The notes below the pieces were generated by a model that worked only from the letters and a program-made list of their open reading frames with translations, was not told the DNA's origin and made no database searches. The translations under genes and the position numbers were made by a program. 34,000 nt of DNA, from the NCBI GenBank assembly GCA_027315445.1, contig DAHUYA010000073.1, forward strand, positions 1 to 34,000, written 5' to 3'. Source of the DNA: Acidimicrobiaceae bacterium (GTDB lineage: Bacteria; Actinomycetota; Acidimicrobiia; Acidimicrobiales; RAAP-2). This document shows, piece after piece, positions 15,711 through 24,594 of this stretch. Every line of letters starts with the position of its first letter. The first letter of the stretch is position 1.

Positions 15711-16631
15711 TCACACCCCCTCTCGGCGATCGTCCGGCCAGTTGGGCTGGTAGAGGTGCCACTGCTCGGGCGACCGGAGGATCATCTGCTCGAACTGACG
15801 GGCGATCTCCTGGGTCACCCTGGCCACGTCCTGGCGCAACGGACCCCGACGGGCGGTGTCGATCGGCGGGAAGATGACCCCGGTGTGGCCGCGTCCAGGC
15901 CCGCTGTAGACGGCGGCGGTGCACAGGGTGGCCCCGGTGCGCAGGGCGAGGGTGGCCGCGCCGGCGGGCAGGGTGGTGGTCTCGCCGAAGAACTCCACCG
16001 GGACCCCGTGGCCCTCGATGTCCCGGTCGCACACCAGCCCGACCAGCCCTCCCTGGCGCAACGCCCGCAGGACGACACCGGAGGAGTCCCCCCCGAGCGG
16101 CACGATGGTCAGCCCCATCGCCTTGCGCTGTGCCACCAGCCAATCGAAGAAGGCGGGCGGCTCGATCCGCTCGGCGACCGAGGTCATCGGGAACCCCTCC
16201 GCCGCCAGGAACATCCCCCCCCACTCCCAGCTGCCGACGTGGGGCAGGGCGAGGATCATGCCCTCTCCCGACGCCATCGCCACCTTCAGGTGCTCGTACC
16301 CGCGCTCGACCAGCATCCGGGCCACCACCTCGTCCGTCGACACGGCGGGCAGCCGGCCCCCCTCCACCCAGTAACGGGCGTAGGCCCGAAAGGAACGCCG
16401 GGCCCAGCGCCGCACGACCGCCGGGTCGGGCGCCACCACGGGCGAGCGAGAAGCCAGGACCCGCTCGAGGTGACGCACCCGGAGGGCGAACGGGCCCGAG
16501 GGGCGGCGGGCGGTGACCTCACCCACGACGAACCCCACCGCCTGGGCGAACCACTCCGGGGCGATGCCGATGAGCGTGCTCAGGGTGCGGTAGAGCCGGT
16601 ACGTGACCTGACCGCGGAGGTCCACCGCCAC
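15711..16631 (-). CDS. PatA-like lipid acyltransferase (LpxL/HtrB superfamily)
   Basis: In mycobacteria the equivalent gene, PatA, puts a fatty acyl chain on the mannose of phosphatidylinositol mannoside. This 306-residue protein has the superfamily HX4E signature, H131 and E136 in LPHVGSWEWGG, then VPLGGDSSGVVLRALRQGGLVGLVCDRDIEG with a conserved Glu at 206, and ends WHLYQPNWPDD. There is no cleavable signal; the N-terminal hydrophobic helix (about 13-38) probably sits on the membrane. The GTG at 16631 is used, with another GTG two codons on. It lies between pgsA and pimA, 27 and 8 bases away, which makes PIM acylation the best guess over lipid A-type chemistry, not expected in this organism. 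Confidence 0.88.
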   Translation of the reverse strand: MAVDLRGQVTYRLYRTLSTLIGIAPEWFAQAVGFVVGEVTARRPSGPFALRVRHLERVLASRSPVVAPDPAVVRRWARRSFRAYARYWVEGGRLPAVSTDEVVARMLVERGYEHLKVAMASGEGMILALPHVGSWEWGGMFLAAEGFPMTSVAERIEPPAFFDWLVAQRKAMGLTIVPLGGDSSGVVLRALRQGGLVGLVCDRDIEGHGVPVEFFGETTTLPAGAATLALRTGATLCTAAVYSGPGRGHTGVIFPPIDTARRGPLRQDVARVTQEIARQFEQMILRSPEQWHLYQPNWPDDRREGV

Positions 16632-16658
16632 CCTGCCCGACCTGCGACCGGCGCGGGG

Positions 16659-17537
16659 TCAGCCGCGACGGCGCCCGCCGGGCGCCCCCGGGCCGCCGGG
16701 TCGCGACCCCCTGCCCGACTGGCGCTCGCTCGTCCGGGCGCGACGGGCGCGCCCGGACCGGCTGGCCAACGCCTCCTGGCGCCGTGCCCGCCATCGACCC
16801 ACCGGTTCGCCGGTTCGACCGGCCATCTGGCCGGGCCGCAACCCCTGACGCCAGGCCCGCCAGCGGGACTCCACCCGCCCCTGCCGCCAGCGCGGACGGG
16901 CCGCCCCCTCGTCCGTGCGGCGCGAGGCCCACACGTCCGACGCCGTCCGGGCCGGGCCCTCCGCCGCCTTCCACACCCGCACGAACCGACCGGCGGCCGT
17001 TACGAAGCTGAGCCCGAGCAGCACCCACAGCACCGGCACCAGCAGCCACGAGGCGAGGAACCCTGCCCCGAGCAGCACCATGCGCTCCGCCCGCTCCATC
17101 AGGCCGCCCTTGGCGCCGGGCACGCCCAGGGACTCGGCCTTGGCCCGCTGGTAGGAGATGAGCGAAGTGACCCCGAGCACGGCCAGGGGGAGCAGCACCA
17201 GATGCCCCTCGCGGGCGGAGGCCAGGTACCAGGCCACGCCGCACATGAGGACGGCGTCGGACACCCGGTCGGCCACCGAGTCGAAGAACGCCCCCCGCAC
17301 CGAGGCCACCCCTGCCGCCTTGGCCACCGGCCCGTCGAGGAGGTCGTGGAAGCCGGTGAGGGCCAGGAGGGGCACGCCGATCAGCAGGTGGCCCGAGGCC
17401 ACCACGGCCGCGGTGGCCACCGAGAAGACCAGACCCGATGCGGTCAGCACGTCGGCGGTGATCCCGTGGCGGACGAGCACCCGGCCGGCGGGCCCGGTCG
17501 TCCGGTCCACCGCCTCGCGCCAGCGTCCGTCGAACAT
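16659..17537 (-). CDS. CDP-alcohol phosphatidyltransferase, PgsA1-like (probable phosphatidylinositol (phosphate) synthase)
   Basis: The 292-residue integral membrane enzyme carries the CDP-alcohol phosphotransferase signature: DLLDGPVAK (about 93-101), then GAFFDSVADRVSD, fitting D-x2-D-G-x2-A-x9-G-x3-D-x3-D with Lys in place of the usual Arg. Six membrane segments are predicted by eye. The last 100 residues are a very basic Arg/Gln-rich cytoplasmic tail with repeats of RW-RQG type, absent from most relatives. The ATG at 17537 has GAGGAG 6 bases upstream. As first gene of pgsA-patA-pimA it most likely makes phosphatidylinositol phosphate from CDP-diacylglycerol; a phosphatidylglycerol-phosphate product is the main alternative. 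It is divergent from the EF-G-like gene. Confidence 0.88.
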   Translation of the reverse strand: MFDGRWREAVDRTTGPAGRVLVRHGITADVLTASGLVFSVATAAVVASGHLLIGVPLLALTGFHDLLDGPVAKAAGVASVRGAFFDSVADRVSDAVLMCGVAWYLASAREGHLVLLPLAVLGVTSLISYQRAKAESLGVPGAKGGLMERAERMVLLGAGFLASWLLVPVLWVLLGLSFVTAAGRFVRVWKAAEGPARTASDVWASRRTDEGAARPRWRQGRVESRWRAWRQGLRPGQMAGRTGEPVGRWRARRQEALASRSGRARRARTSERQSGRGSRPGGPGAPGGRRRG

Positions 17538-17843
17538 GCAGGCTCCTCTTCCCCCGCACAGCTCCGGGTGCACCGCCGCGCAGATCCGGACAGCGGTGCG
17601 GCACGATCGGCCGCCACCTCCGGGCGCCGTCCGGCACCCGATGTCCACCACAGAGGGTACCACCCGCGGCTCCGCGACCTCCGGTCCCGGGCGGGCTCCC
17701 CGGGGCACTCTCGAGGCATCCGAACCGGCCACGTCGCACCCCGGGCGCCGCGGCGCCGCCCACCGTAAGCTCGGAGGTGGAGCGCCGGGGGGCCGGTCGC
17801 CACGGGCGGCGGGCACTCCTGGCCGCACGAGGGAGGTGATCGC
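17538..17843. other. Divergent intergenic region pgsA / EF-G-like gene
   Basis: These 306 bases have no gene. Candidate -10 boxes are TACCCT on the minus strand (17659-17654) for pgsA, with about 115 bases of leader, and TAAGCT on the plus strand (17766-17771) for the EF-G-like gene, with about 65 bases of leader. Neither has a clear -35. No repeats stand out. Confidence 0.4.
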
Positions 17844-19922
17844 GTGCCGAGTCCGTCGCCGTCGGGCATCCGGAACGTGGCCCTGGTGGGCCACCATGCC
17901 GCGGGAAAGACCACGCTGGCCGAGGCCCTGCTCGTCTGGTCCGGTGCGCTGGCCCGCCAGGGCTCGGTGGACCGTGGCAACACCGTGTGCGACTTCGAGC
18001 CGGAGGAGATCTCGCGGCAGCTGTCGATCGGGATGGCCATGGCGCCGGTGAACGTCGAGGGCACCAAGGTCAACGTGCTCGACGCTCCCGGCTACGCCGA
18101 CTTCGCCAACGACATGCGTGCCGCCCTGGCCATGGCCGACCTGGCGGTGGTGGTGGTGAGCGCGACCGACGGGGTACAGGCGCAGACCGAGGACGCCTGG
18201 CGGGAGGCGGCGGCCCTCGGGCTGCCCCGGGTGGTCGTCGTCAACAAGCTCGACCGGGAGCGGGCGAACTTCGATGCCGTCCTGGCCGAGGTCCGGGCCG
18301 CCTTCGGCGCCGGCATCGCACCAGTGGAGCTGCCGGTGGGCGCCGAGGCCTCCTTCCGGGGTGTCATCGACCTGCTCGACGACACCGCCACCCTCTACGA
18401 GCTCGGCGGCACCCTTCCCCGCAACGGCACGGTGGGCGAGGTCCCCGGCGAGCTCGCCGTCACCGAGCACGAGGTCCACGAGCAGCTGGTCGAGGGCATC
18501 GTGGTGGGCGACGACGACCTGATGGCCCGGTACCTCGACGGCGAGACGATCCCCCGCGACGAGCTGCAGGCCAGCCTGGCCGGCGGCGTCGCCTCCGGCA
18601 CGGTGTTCCCGGTCCTGTGCTGCTCGGCCGTGACCGGGGTGGGGATCGACCGCCTGGCACGTCTCCTGGTCGAGCTCTGCCCGGCCCCCGACCAGCGGCC
18701 CCCTGCCACCGTCGAGGCCGGCGGCACCAGCACCGAGGTCCCCTGCGACCCAAAGGGCCAGCCCCTGCTCTACGTGGCCAAGACCCTCTCCGACCAGCAC
18801 TCGGGCCGTCTGTCCCTCTGCAAGGTGCTGTCGGGGACGATCCGGCCGGACGCCGTGCTGGTGAACCCCCGCACCCGCTCCGAGGAACGCCTGCACGTCC
18901 TCGAGTCGCTCCGGGGCCACGAGGCGACGCCGGTCGACGAGGTCTCGGCCGGGGACTTCGTGGCGGTGCCCCGGCTGACCGGCACCCGCACCGGTGACAC
19001 CCTGGCCCCCAAGAGCATGCCGGCGTCCGTGCGGTTGCCCGAGCCCGAGCCACCGGCGCTGGCGGTGGCCGTCCGCCCCGCCTCACGGGCCGACGACGAC
19101 AAGCTGATGTCGGCCCTGCAGCGCCTGTGCGAGGAGGACGGGGCGTTGACCGTCCAGCGGGTGGACGAGACCCACCAGACCGTGCTCGGGGTGGCGGGCG
19201 AGGTCCACCTGGCCGTGACCATCGAGCGGCTGTCCCGCAAGTTCGGGGTCTCGGTCGAGCGCGAGGACGTGCTCGTCCCCTACCGCGAGACCATCTCCAA
19301 GCCCGGGGCCGCCGAGGGCAAGCACAAGAAGCAGTCCGGGGGCCACGGCCAGTTCGGCGTCTGCCACCTTCGGATCGAGCCGCTCCCCCGTGGCGGCGGC
19401 TTCGAGTTCCACGACGAGGTGGTCGGCGGCGCCATCCCCCGCCAGTACATCCCGGCGGTCGAGAAAGGGGTGGTCGAGACGATGACCCAGGGGGGCGTCT
19501 TCGGTCACCCGGTGGTCGACGTCTCGGTCACCTGTGACGACGGCAAGTACCACACCGTGGACTCCTCGGAGATGAGCTTCAAGATGGCGGCCGCCCTTGC
19601 CTTCCGCCAGGCCATGGCGGAGGCGGGCCCGGTGCTGCTCGAGCCGGTCTCGCGGCTCGAGGTGACGGTGCCGGCCGAGCTCCAGGGCGACGTGCTGGGC
19701 GACCTCAACGCCCGGCGGGGCAGGATCGTCGGGACCGAGGTCGGGTCCGACGGCCAGCAGGTCATCTCGGCGCTGGTGCCGACCTCCGAGCTCGCCCGCT
19801 ACGCGGTCGACCTGCGGGCGATCACCGGCGGTCGCGGCCGCTTCCGCACGACCCACGACCATTACGACGTGGTACCCGAGCACCTGGTGGCGTCGCTCAC
19901 CCGCAAGGTCGCCGAGAGCTGA
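17844..19922 (+). CDS. Elongation factor G-like GTPase (FusA2/EF-G2 type)
   Basis: The 692-residue protein has all five EF-G domains in order, but its GTPase motifs differ from canonical EF-G. The P-loop reads GHHAAGKTT (16-24), the switch I Thr region is SRQLSI (58-63), and the G3 motif is DAPGYADF, with Y84 where translational GTPases have the catalytic His. NKLD (134-137) is normal. Domain IV retains GKHKKQSGGHGQFG and domain V the DLNARRGRIVG block. This matches the EF-G2 (FusA2) paralogue group of actinobacteria, whose M. smegmatis member is reported to bind the ribosome without ribosome-stimulated GTPase activity. The GTG at 17844 follows GGGAGG by 7 bases. It is not next to rpsL/rpsG, so it is not the housekeeping fusA. 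Its role is unresolved. Confidence 0.93.
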   Translation: MPSPSPSGIRNVALVGHHAAGKTTLAEALLVWSGALARQGSVDRGNTVCDFEPEEISRQLSIGMAMAPVNVEGTKVNVLDAPGYADFANDMRAALAMADLAVVVVSATDGVQAQTEDAWREAAALGLPRVVVVNKLDRERANFDAVLAEVRAAFGAGIAPVELPVGAEASFRGVIDLLDDTATLYELGGTLPRNGTVGEVPGELAVTEHEVHEQLVEGIVVGDDDLMARYLDGETIPRDELQASLAGGVASGTVFPVLCCSAVTGVGIDRLARLLVELCPAPDQRPPATVEAGGTSTEVPCDPKGQPLLYVAKTLSDQHSGRLSLCKVLSGTIRPDAVLVNPRTRSEERLHVLESLRGHEATPVDEVSAGDFVAVPRLTGTRTGDTLAPKSMPASVRLPEPEPPALAVAVRPASRADDDKLMSALQRLCEEDGALTVQRVDETHQTVLGVAGEVHLAVTIERLSRKFGVSVEREDVLVPYRETISKPGAAEGKHKKQSGGHGQFGVCHLRIEPLPRGGGFEFHDEVVGGAIPRQYIPAVEKGVVETMTQGGVFGHPVVDVSVTCDDGKYHTVDSSEMSFKMAAALAFRQAMAEAGPVLLEPVSRLEVTVPAELQGDVLGDLNARRGRIVGTEVGSDGQQVISALVPTSELARYAVDLRAITGGRGRFRTTHDHYDVVPEHLVASLTRKVAES

Positions 19923-19940
19923 GGCCGGGCCTGCAGCATC

Positions 19941-20659
19941 TCAACGAGTGACACCCCAGTGGATGCCACCATCGGAGGTCCGGTAGAACTCGCCCGAGTT
20001 GAGGATGGTCCCCCCGTTGTGGGTGACGAAAGTCTCACTCCCGTAGATCCACCCGTCCCTGCCGTTGGTCGTGAAGCCGATGAACGGATACGAGGCTCGG
20101 GTACCGACGATGACCAATGTGCACGTCGTGTCCGCGGTTGCCGAGAAGACGCATTCGCTGTTCAGGGCGATGCCTTGTCGGGCGTTCGAGAAATATGGAT
20201 CAACGATCCCGTTGACCGTCGGGACGCCGGTTGCTCGCGAGGAGTCCGAGACGAGCCGGGCGAGGACCTCTCGTGCCTCACCCAATTGGGAACGAAGGTT
20301 CTCCAGACCGCCATCCCCTGGCGAGGCGGCAGTCTGTCGAGGGCCGCTGTCACGATGAGCCTGACGTCGAGCTCGTCCGACTCGTCGTTACGTTTCGCAA
20401 CTCCCGCGAGAGCACCCGCTGCCATCCGGTACTGACGATCTTGTCGGATCGCCTGCCAGAACGCGACGACATAGACCAAGGCTGCGGGTCGATCGAGTCG
20501 GGACACCGCTCGCCACCTCTGGAAGGCCTTCGCGAAGGCTCCTTGGGCTGCATCTTCGACATCTTGGCCCCGGCTCCCGAACGACAACCACAAGGCGCGA
20601 CACACCCTCGGGAAGTGCTCGGCGAAGAACCGGTCGAACTCGCCATCGCTGCTCGCCAC
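19941..20659 (-). pseudogene. Decayed ECF sigma factor joined to a BNR-like fragment
   Basis: From the GTG at 20659 the frame reads a typical sigma-70 region 2 (FDRFFAEHFPRV, then DVEDAAQGAFAKAFQRW) and the beginning of region 4 (AALDRLPPRQ). The helix-turn-helix is then missing and the frame continues as nonsense to 20162. A second frame picks up GLENLRSQLGEAREVLARL, what normally follows the lost helix, and runs on into GFTTNGRDGWIYGSETF and YRTSDGGIHWG, resembling an extracellular BNR/photosystem II stability-type blade, to 19941. So at least a deletion and a frameshift have occurred. Base composition is visibly less GC-rich than the flanks. It sits between the EF-G-like and HIT genes, a spot where mycobacteria have pgsA directly next to the HIT gene. 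Confidence 0.7.
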
Positions 20660-20750
20660 GGCATCAATCGCCGGTCGCCGCTCGCCAGGCCATACCCCTC
20701 GAGAGTCCCAGCTTCTACGAAACGTATCTTCGGTCGCCGAAGATTTCGAC

Positions 20751-21260
20751 TCAGGCCGGCCAGGCGGCCGTCAACTTCTCCCAGGCGACCGTCAGGGACT
20801 CGGGCACGACCCGCACGCCGGCCACCGCGGTCATGAAGTTCGTGTCGCCGGACCACCGTGGCAGCACGTGGAGGTGCAGGTGCCTGGGGATCCCCGCGCC
20901 GGCTGCCCGGCCCAGGTTGGCGCCGATGTTCACCCCGTCGGGCTCGTAAGCCGCCTGCAGCGCGGCCACCGCCGTGGTGGTGGCCGACCACAGGTCGGCG
21001 CTCTCCTCGGCGGTCAGGGCCCCGAGCTCCTCTTCGTGCCGGAGCGGCAGCAGCAGCAGGTGCCCGCTCGCGTAGGGGTAGGCGTTGAGCACGGCGAAGG
21101 TGCGCTCGCCGCGCCAGACGACGCCGTTCTCCGCCGACGGCGGCCCGCTGCCGGCGATCCGGCAGAACACGCAGCCACCGTCCCCGCCACCCCGCTCGGC
21201 GGCGGTGGCCCCCGAGACGTACTCGTGGCGCCACCCCGCCCACAGCTGCTCGAGGGGCAT
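20751..21260 (-). CDS. HIT-family AP4A hydrolase/phosphorylase-like protein
   Basis: The 169-residue protein has the histidine triad H127-L-H129-L-H131 (in PRHLHLHVLPRW), a CxxC pair at 30-33 that may bind zinc, and the block FAVLNAYPYASGHLLLLPLRH. The closest relative by context is M. tuberculosis Rv2613c, described as a diadenosine tetraphosphate phosphorylase, which is likewise directly downstream of thrS and upstream of pgsA. The ATG at 21260 shares a base with the thrS TGA (TGATG), so the two are translated together. This suggests removal of AP4A made by tRNA synthetases, which is inference. Confidence 0.92.
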   Translation of the reverse strand: MPLEQLWAGWRHEYVSGATAAERGGGDGGCVFCRIAGSGPPSAENGVVWRGERTFAVLNAYPYASGHLLLLPLRHEEELGALTAEESADLWSATTTAVAALQAAYEPDGVNIGANLGRAAGAGIPRHLHLHVLPRWSGDTNFMTAVAGVRVVPESLTVAWEKLTAAWPA

Positions 21261-23251
21261 CAGGCGGACCCGGTGCCCCGGCGGTCCGCCGCGTCGGCCA
21301 GCACGGTGGCGATGAGCGTGTCGAGGGGGACGCCCCGGTCGGGCCGGTCGGCCCCGCGCCGGTTCACGCCGACCGTGCCGGCAGCCACGTCCTCGTCCCC
21401 CACCACCAGCACGTAGGGAACCTTCATCAACTTCGCCCGCCTGATCCGGGCGTTGAGCGGCTCGTCCGCCCGCTCGGCCACCGCCCTGAGCCCGGTCGCC
21501 GCGGCCCGTGCCGCCACCTCGCCGGCGTACCCGGCGTGGGCCTCCCCCACGGGCAGCACCCTGACCTGTTCCGGCGAGAGCCAGGTGGGCAGGGCGCCGG
21601 CATAGTGCTCGAGCAGTACGGCGAAGAAGCGCTCCACCGACCCGAACAGGGCCCGGTGGATCATGATCGGGCGGTGGCGCCCGTTGTCGGCACCGACGTA
21701 CTCGAGGCCGAAGCGCTGCGGCTCCTGGAAGTCGAGCTGGATGGTCGACAGCTGCCACGTGCGCCCGATGGCGTCGCGCGCCTGCACCGAGATCTTGGGG
21801 CCGTAGAAGGCGCCGCCGCCCTCGTCCATCACCAGCTCGAGCCCCATGGCGTCGGCCGACCGGTGCAGCGTGTGTGTCGCCTCCCCCCACTCCTCGTCCG
21901 AGCCCACCGCCTTGGCCTCCGGCCGGGTCGACAGCTCGAGGTAGAAGTCGTCGAGCCCGTAGTCGCGCAGCAGGTCGAGCACGAAGGTGAGCAGCGAGGT
22001 CAGCTCCTCGGCCATCTGCTCCCGGGTGCAGAAGATGTGGGCGTCGTCCTGGGTCATCCCGCGGACCCGGGTGAGGCCGTGCACCACGCCCGACTTCTCG
22101 TAGCGGTACACGGAGCCGAACTCGAACAGCCGCATCGGCAGCTCGCGGTAGGAGCGCTGCCGGCTTCGGTAGATGAGGATGTGGAAAGGGCAGTTCATCG
22201 GCTTGAGGTAGTACTGCTGCCCGCCGTCGAGCTCCATCGGCGGGAACATGCCCTCGGCGAACCACTGCAGGTGCCCCGACGTCTCGAAGAGGTCCCCCTT
22301 CGTGATGTGGGGCGAGTTGACGAACTGGTAGCCGGCCGCCACGTGTCGATCCCGCGAGTAGTCCTCCATCAACCGGCGGACCGTCCCGCCCCGGGGATGG
22401 AAGACGGCCAGTCCCGAGCCGATCTCGTCCGGGAAGGAGAACAGGTCGAGCTCGAGCCCGAGCTTGCGGTGGTCGCGGCGCTCCGCCTCCTCGAGGCGGT
22501 GCAGGTGGGCCGAGAGCGCCTTCTCGGACTCCCAGGCGGTGCCATAGATCCGCTGCAGCTGCGGGCGGTGCTCGTCGCCCCGCCAATAGGCGCCCGCCAC
22601 CCGCATCAGCTTGAAGTGGCCGAGATGCCGCGTCGAGGGAACGTGGGGGCCGCGACAAAGGTCGGTGAAAGAGGAGGAGTTCCAGTAGGTGGACACGGTC
22701 GGGGACCCCACCCCCAGCCCGGGGCCGGCGTCCACCTCCTCGGAGCCCCGGCCGACCGCCTCGATGATCTCCCGCTTGAACGGCTGGTCGTCGAAGAGGG
22801 TGAGCCCCTCCTCGATCGAATGCTCGTGCCGGACGAATGGCTGGTCCTCGGCCACGATCTCGCGCATCGTGGCCTCGATGCGCTCGAGGTCCCCGTCGCT
22901 GAAGTGGGCACCGCCGGGCAGCTCGAAGTCGTAGTAGAAGCCGTCCTCGATCACGGGCCCGATGGCGTACTTGGCACCGGGCCAGAGCCGCAGCACCGCC
23001 TGGGCGAGCACGTGGGCGGTCGAGTGGCGCAGCACTTCCCGTCCCTGCTCGGTGGTGTCCGTGAGGATGGCGACCTCGGCGCCGTCGGGCACCGCGGACG
23101 ACAGGTCCACTTCCCTGCCGTCGATCTTCGCCAGCACCGCCGCCTTGGCCAGCCGCGGTCCGATCGCCCGGGCCACGTCGAGGGCGGTGGCGCCCCCGGG
23201 CAGCTCCTTGGTGGACCCGTCCGGGAGCCGTACCGTCACCGTCGCTGCCAT
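21260..23251 (-). CDS. thrS: Threonyl-tRNA synthetase
   Basis: ThrRS charges tRNA-Thr and edits misformed Ser-tRNA-Thr. The 663-residue product has an N-terminal TGS domain ([14 protein letters not shown]), an editing domain with [11 protein letters not shown] and [10 protein letters not shown], the class II catalytic core with the zinc-site residues in [19 protein letters not shown] and [15 protein letters not shown], and the C-terminal anticodon-binding domain. All editing and catalytic blocks look intact. The ATG at 23251 begins the operon with the HIT gene. A TAGCCT -10 candidate lies at 23308-23303 on the minus strand, giving a leader near 45 bases; no T-box like structure was seen. Confidence 0.98.
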   Translation of the reverse strand: MAATVTVRLPDGSTKELPGGATALDVARAIGPRLAKAAVLAKIDGREVDLSSAVPDGAEVAILTDTTEQGREVLRHSTAHVLAQAVLRLWPGAKYAIGPVIEDGFYYDFELPGGAHFSDGDLERIEATMREIVAEDQPFVRHEHSIEEGLTLFDDQPFKREIIEAVGRGSEEVDAGPGLGVGSPTVSTYWNSSSFTDLCRGPHVPSTRHLGHFKLMRVAGAYWRGDEHRPQLQRIYGTAWESEKALSAHLHRLEEAERRDHRKLGLELDLFSFPDEIGSGLAVFHPRGGTVRRLMEDYSRDRHVAAGYQFVNSPHITKGDLFETSGHLQWFAEGMFPPMELDGGQQYYLKPMNCPFHILIYRSRQRSYRELPMRLFEFGSVYRYEKSGVVHGLTRVRGMTQDDAHIFCTREQMAEELTSLLTFVLDLLRDYGLDDFYLELSTRPEAKAVGSDEEWGEATHTLHRSADAMGLELVMDEGGGAFYGPKISVQARDAIGRTWQLSTIQLDFQEPQRFGLEYVGADNGRHRPIMIHRALFGSVERFFAVLLEHYAGALPTWLSPEQVRVLPVGEAHAGYAGEVAARAAATGLRAVAERADEPLNARIRRAKLMKVPYVLVVGDEDVAAGTVGVNRRGADRPDRGVPLDTLIATVLADAADRRGTGSA

Positions 23252-23360
23252 CGCCGCTCGTCCGCTCCTGTCCTCGTCCGGGCCCGGTCCGGGTGAGCCG
23301 CCAGGCTACCGCCGACCCGTCGGTACACCGCTCGTGGCCGACCGGAGGTCATCCTCGCCG

Positions 23361-23395
23361 CCCTGCCCTGCCCTGCCCTGCCCTGCCCCGCCCCG
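23361..23395. repeat. CCCTG pentanucleotide tandem repeat
   Basis: Five perfect CCCTG units (23361-23385) are followed by two CCCCG units (23386-23395). The array lies between mshC and thrS on the upstream side of thrS, about 55 bases before its likely -10. Five-base units outside a gene can vary in number without coding effect, so this may be a polymorphic spacer. Confidence 0.85.
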
Positions 23396-23447
23396 CCCCC
23401 CGCTCCGGCCCGGACCCACGCGGAACGGGGCCGTCCGCGGACCTGGG

Positions 23448-24584
23448 TCAGAGCGCGACCCCGAGTAGGGCTGCCGCACCCTCGACCGGGCGCCCCTCCG
23501 CCGCGGCGGCGTCGATGGCCGCCAGCGCCCCCGGTGTGTCGAGGTCGTCGTCGAGGCAGCGCCGACAGGCGTCGAGCGCCTCGTCGCCCGGCGCCTCCCC
23601 GCCGCCCCGCCGGCGGGGAGCGGCCCGCCATCGGGCCAGGCGCGCCGACGCCGCCGGCATGGCGGCGTCGTGCCACTCCCAGTCCTCCCGGTAGTGGTGG
23701 TCGAACAGGGCCAGCCGCACCCCCATCGGCTCCCACTCCTTCACGAGGTCCCCCACGAAGACCAGGTTGCCGAGCGACTTGGACATCTTCTGGCCGCCCA
23801 TGCCGACCAGCCCCACGTGCACCCAGTGCCGCACGAAGGGCACCCCGGTGACCGCCTCGGACTGGACGGTCTCGCACTCGTGGTGCGGGAAGACGAGGTC
23901 GCGTCCACCCCCATGGATGTCGATGGTCCGGCCCAGGTCGCGCAGCGCCAGCGCCGAGCACTCGATGTGCCAGCCCGGCCGGCCAGGGCCCCAGCGCGAC
24001 TCCCAGCTCGGCTCGTCGGACAGTGAGGGCTGCCAGAGGACGAAGTCGAGCGGGTCGCGCTTGTTCGGGTCCTCGGGGTGCCCGCCCTGCTCCGCCGCCA
24101 GGTCGAGCATGGCCGGACGGTCGAGGTGGCTCAGCTTGCCGAAGTCGTCGACGCTGTGGACGTCGAAGTAGACGGCGCCGCCCGACTGGTAGGCGTGACC
24201 ACCCTCGAGGGCGCTGCCGATCAACGACAGGATGTCGGCTATGGCCGAGGTGGCCCGCGGCTCCGACCACACCGGGAGGAGGCCGAGCATCCCCATCTCG
24301 ACGTCGAACCGGGCGATCTCCTCGGCCGCGAGATCGAGGTAGTGGACGCCGAGCTCGCGGGCCTTGCGCAGGATGTCATCGTCGACGTCGGTCACGTTGC
24401 GGACGCAACGCGTCTCGTGACCGAGGTCGCGCAGCCGGCGCTGCAGCACGTCGAAAGTGAGGTAGACCGCGGCATGGCCGAGGTGGGCGGCGTCGTACGG
24501 GGTGATCCCGCAGGTGTACATGGTGACCACCGGCCCCGGCTCGAACGGCACCACCGCCCGGCGGGCCGTGTCGAACAGTCGCAC
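23448..24584 (-). CDS. mshC: L-cysteine:glucosaminyl-inositol ligase, mycothiol biosynthesis
   Basis: MshC joins cysteine to glucosaminyl-inositol, the penultimate step to mycothiol, by a cysteinyl-tRNA synthetase-like mechanism. The 378-residue product has zinc-site C25 in MYTCGITPYDA (MshC-type; CysS has CGPTVYD), the class I signature HLGHA (34-38), GPGRPGWHIECSALAL with C209, PHHE (H234), and KMSKS (266-270). It ends LLGVAL with no anticodon-binding domain, as expected for MshC and unlike CysS, which is about 460 residues. The GTG start at 24584 gives RLFDTARRAVVPFEPG, matching the mycobacterial start. It lies 10 bases after npdG. Mycothiol is diagnostic of actinobacteria. Confidence 0.92.
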   Translation of the reverse strand: MRLFDTARRAVVPFEPGPVVTMYTCGITPYDAAHLGHAAVYLTFDVLQRRLRDLGHETRCVRNVTDVDDDILRKARELGVHYLDLAAEEIARFDVEMGMLGLLPVWSEPRATSAIADILSLIGSALEGGHAYQSGGAVYFDVHSVDDFGKLSHLDRPAMLDLAAEQGGHPEDPNKRDPLDFVLWQPSLSDEPSWESRWGPGRPGWHIECSALALRDLGRTIDIHGGGRDLVFPHHECETVQSEAVTGVPFVRHWVHVGLVGMGGQKMSKSLGNLVFVGDLVKEWEPMGVRLALFDHHYREDWEWHDAAMPAASARLARWRAAPRRRGGGEAPGDEALDACRRCLDDDLDTPGALAAIDAAAAEGRPVEGAAALLGVAL

Positions 24585-24594
24585 CGTCGGCGGC

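Noticed and set aside
15507-17768. 753-codon plus-strand open frame across the PIM genes
   Set aside because: It spans three recognised minus-strand genes and their gaps, with Pro/Arg/His-rich nonsense; a typical high-GC shadow.
23448-24584. Cysteinyl-tRNA synthetase CysS
   Set aside because: CGITPYDA in place of CGPTVYD, no anticodon-binding domain and the LLGVAL end indicate MshC.
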